A DNA stretch of 64,000 bases, taken from positions 85,151 through 149,150 of the forward strand of contig CAYJQC010000010.1 of assembly GCA_964372215.1 (NCBI GenBank). Direction: 5' to 3'. Shown here piece after piece: positions 63,975 to 64,000 of this stretch. Each line of letters starts with the position of its first letter. The first letter of the stretch is position 1. The notes beneath the pieces are model-generated. The model was not told where the DNA came from. It searched no databases and worked only from the letters and a program-made list of their open reading frames with translations. The DNA comes from DAIMFL01 sp964372215 (GTDB taxonomy: Bacteria; Pseudomonadota; Alphaproteobacteria; Dongiales; Dongiaceae). Both the position numbers and the translations under genes were made by a program.

Positions 63975-64000
63975 TTAGGGATTCCCAAACTGACGAAAGT

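Overview
This is a GC-rich window, roughly 70% G+C by eye, from an alphaproteobacterium, most likely of the Rhodospirillales type. The main clues are a DUF1476 gene (the zeta inhibitor of alphaproteobacterial F1Fo ATPase), the purB / purC-purS-purQ-purL-bolA-grxD layout, an NAD-dependent formate dehydrogenase of the FdsA type, three PAS_5-family proteins, two PilZ proteins with CtrA-like boxes upstream, and many GTG and TTG starts. It looks like ordinary chromosome. I see no phage, no complete insertion sequence, no CRISPR array and no rRNA. One tRNA-Leu(TAA) is present, and there is a 10-N scaffold gap at 34480-34489.

1-16.9 kb is an Mo/W-pterin and formate region: the end of fdsB, then fdsA, convergent fdhD-mobA, a tungstate ABC importer (tupB-tupC-tupA), an ABC_sub_bind-type importer with a methyltransferase gene, then a convergent minus-strand operon (M19 dipeptidase-like protein, a 567-aa unknown and DUF3726). 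It closes with a divergent pair, an HTH plus periplasmic-binding-like regulator and moaA. The simplest reading is that Tup brings in tungstate, MoaA and MobA make the bis-MGD cofactor, FdhD sulfurates it, and FdsA uses it to oxidise formate.

16.9-33.5 kb is mixed housekeeping: NAD kinase, GreB, a flavoprotein disulfide reductase, N-formylglutamate amidohydrolase, ArgE-type deacetylase, an AbrB-type membrane protein, a secreted hydrolase and a pentapeptide-repeat protein. It also holds a PhoQ/PhoP-like two-component operon with PepSY-type secreted proteins on both sides, a Sel1/peptidoglycan-binding protein, a glycine-zipper lipoprotein and a PAS histidine kinase.

33.5-47.2 kb holds signalling and envelope genes: PilZ, PAS_5, Sel1, a CPA1 K+/H+ antiporter, a CHASE2-adenylate cyclase with its FecR partner, GNAT, Crp/Fnr, GST, EamA, tRNA-Leu, a lipoprotein hydrolase, a CinA-like protein and a PDZ-less site-2 protease.

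47.2-64 kb holds sfsA, map, radC, DUF427, a trypsin-like protease, tandem PAS_5 genes, an enoyl-CoA hydratase, a second EamA protein, a broken oxygenase gene, purB, the ATPase zeta subunit, an NRDE protein, purC-S-Q-L, bolA, grxD with a clear terminator, a second PilZ protein and the 3' part of an interrupted extradiol dioxygenase gene.

The least-described items are the M19-like / 567-aa / DUF3726 operon, in which the M19 protein seems to lack several metal ligands, and a fourfold-symmetric TGAAC array in front of the PepSY two-component operon. Several gene remnants (GNAT, VOC, 2OG-oxygenase, extradiol dioxygenase) mark old rearrangement points.
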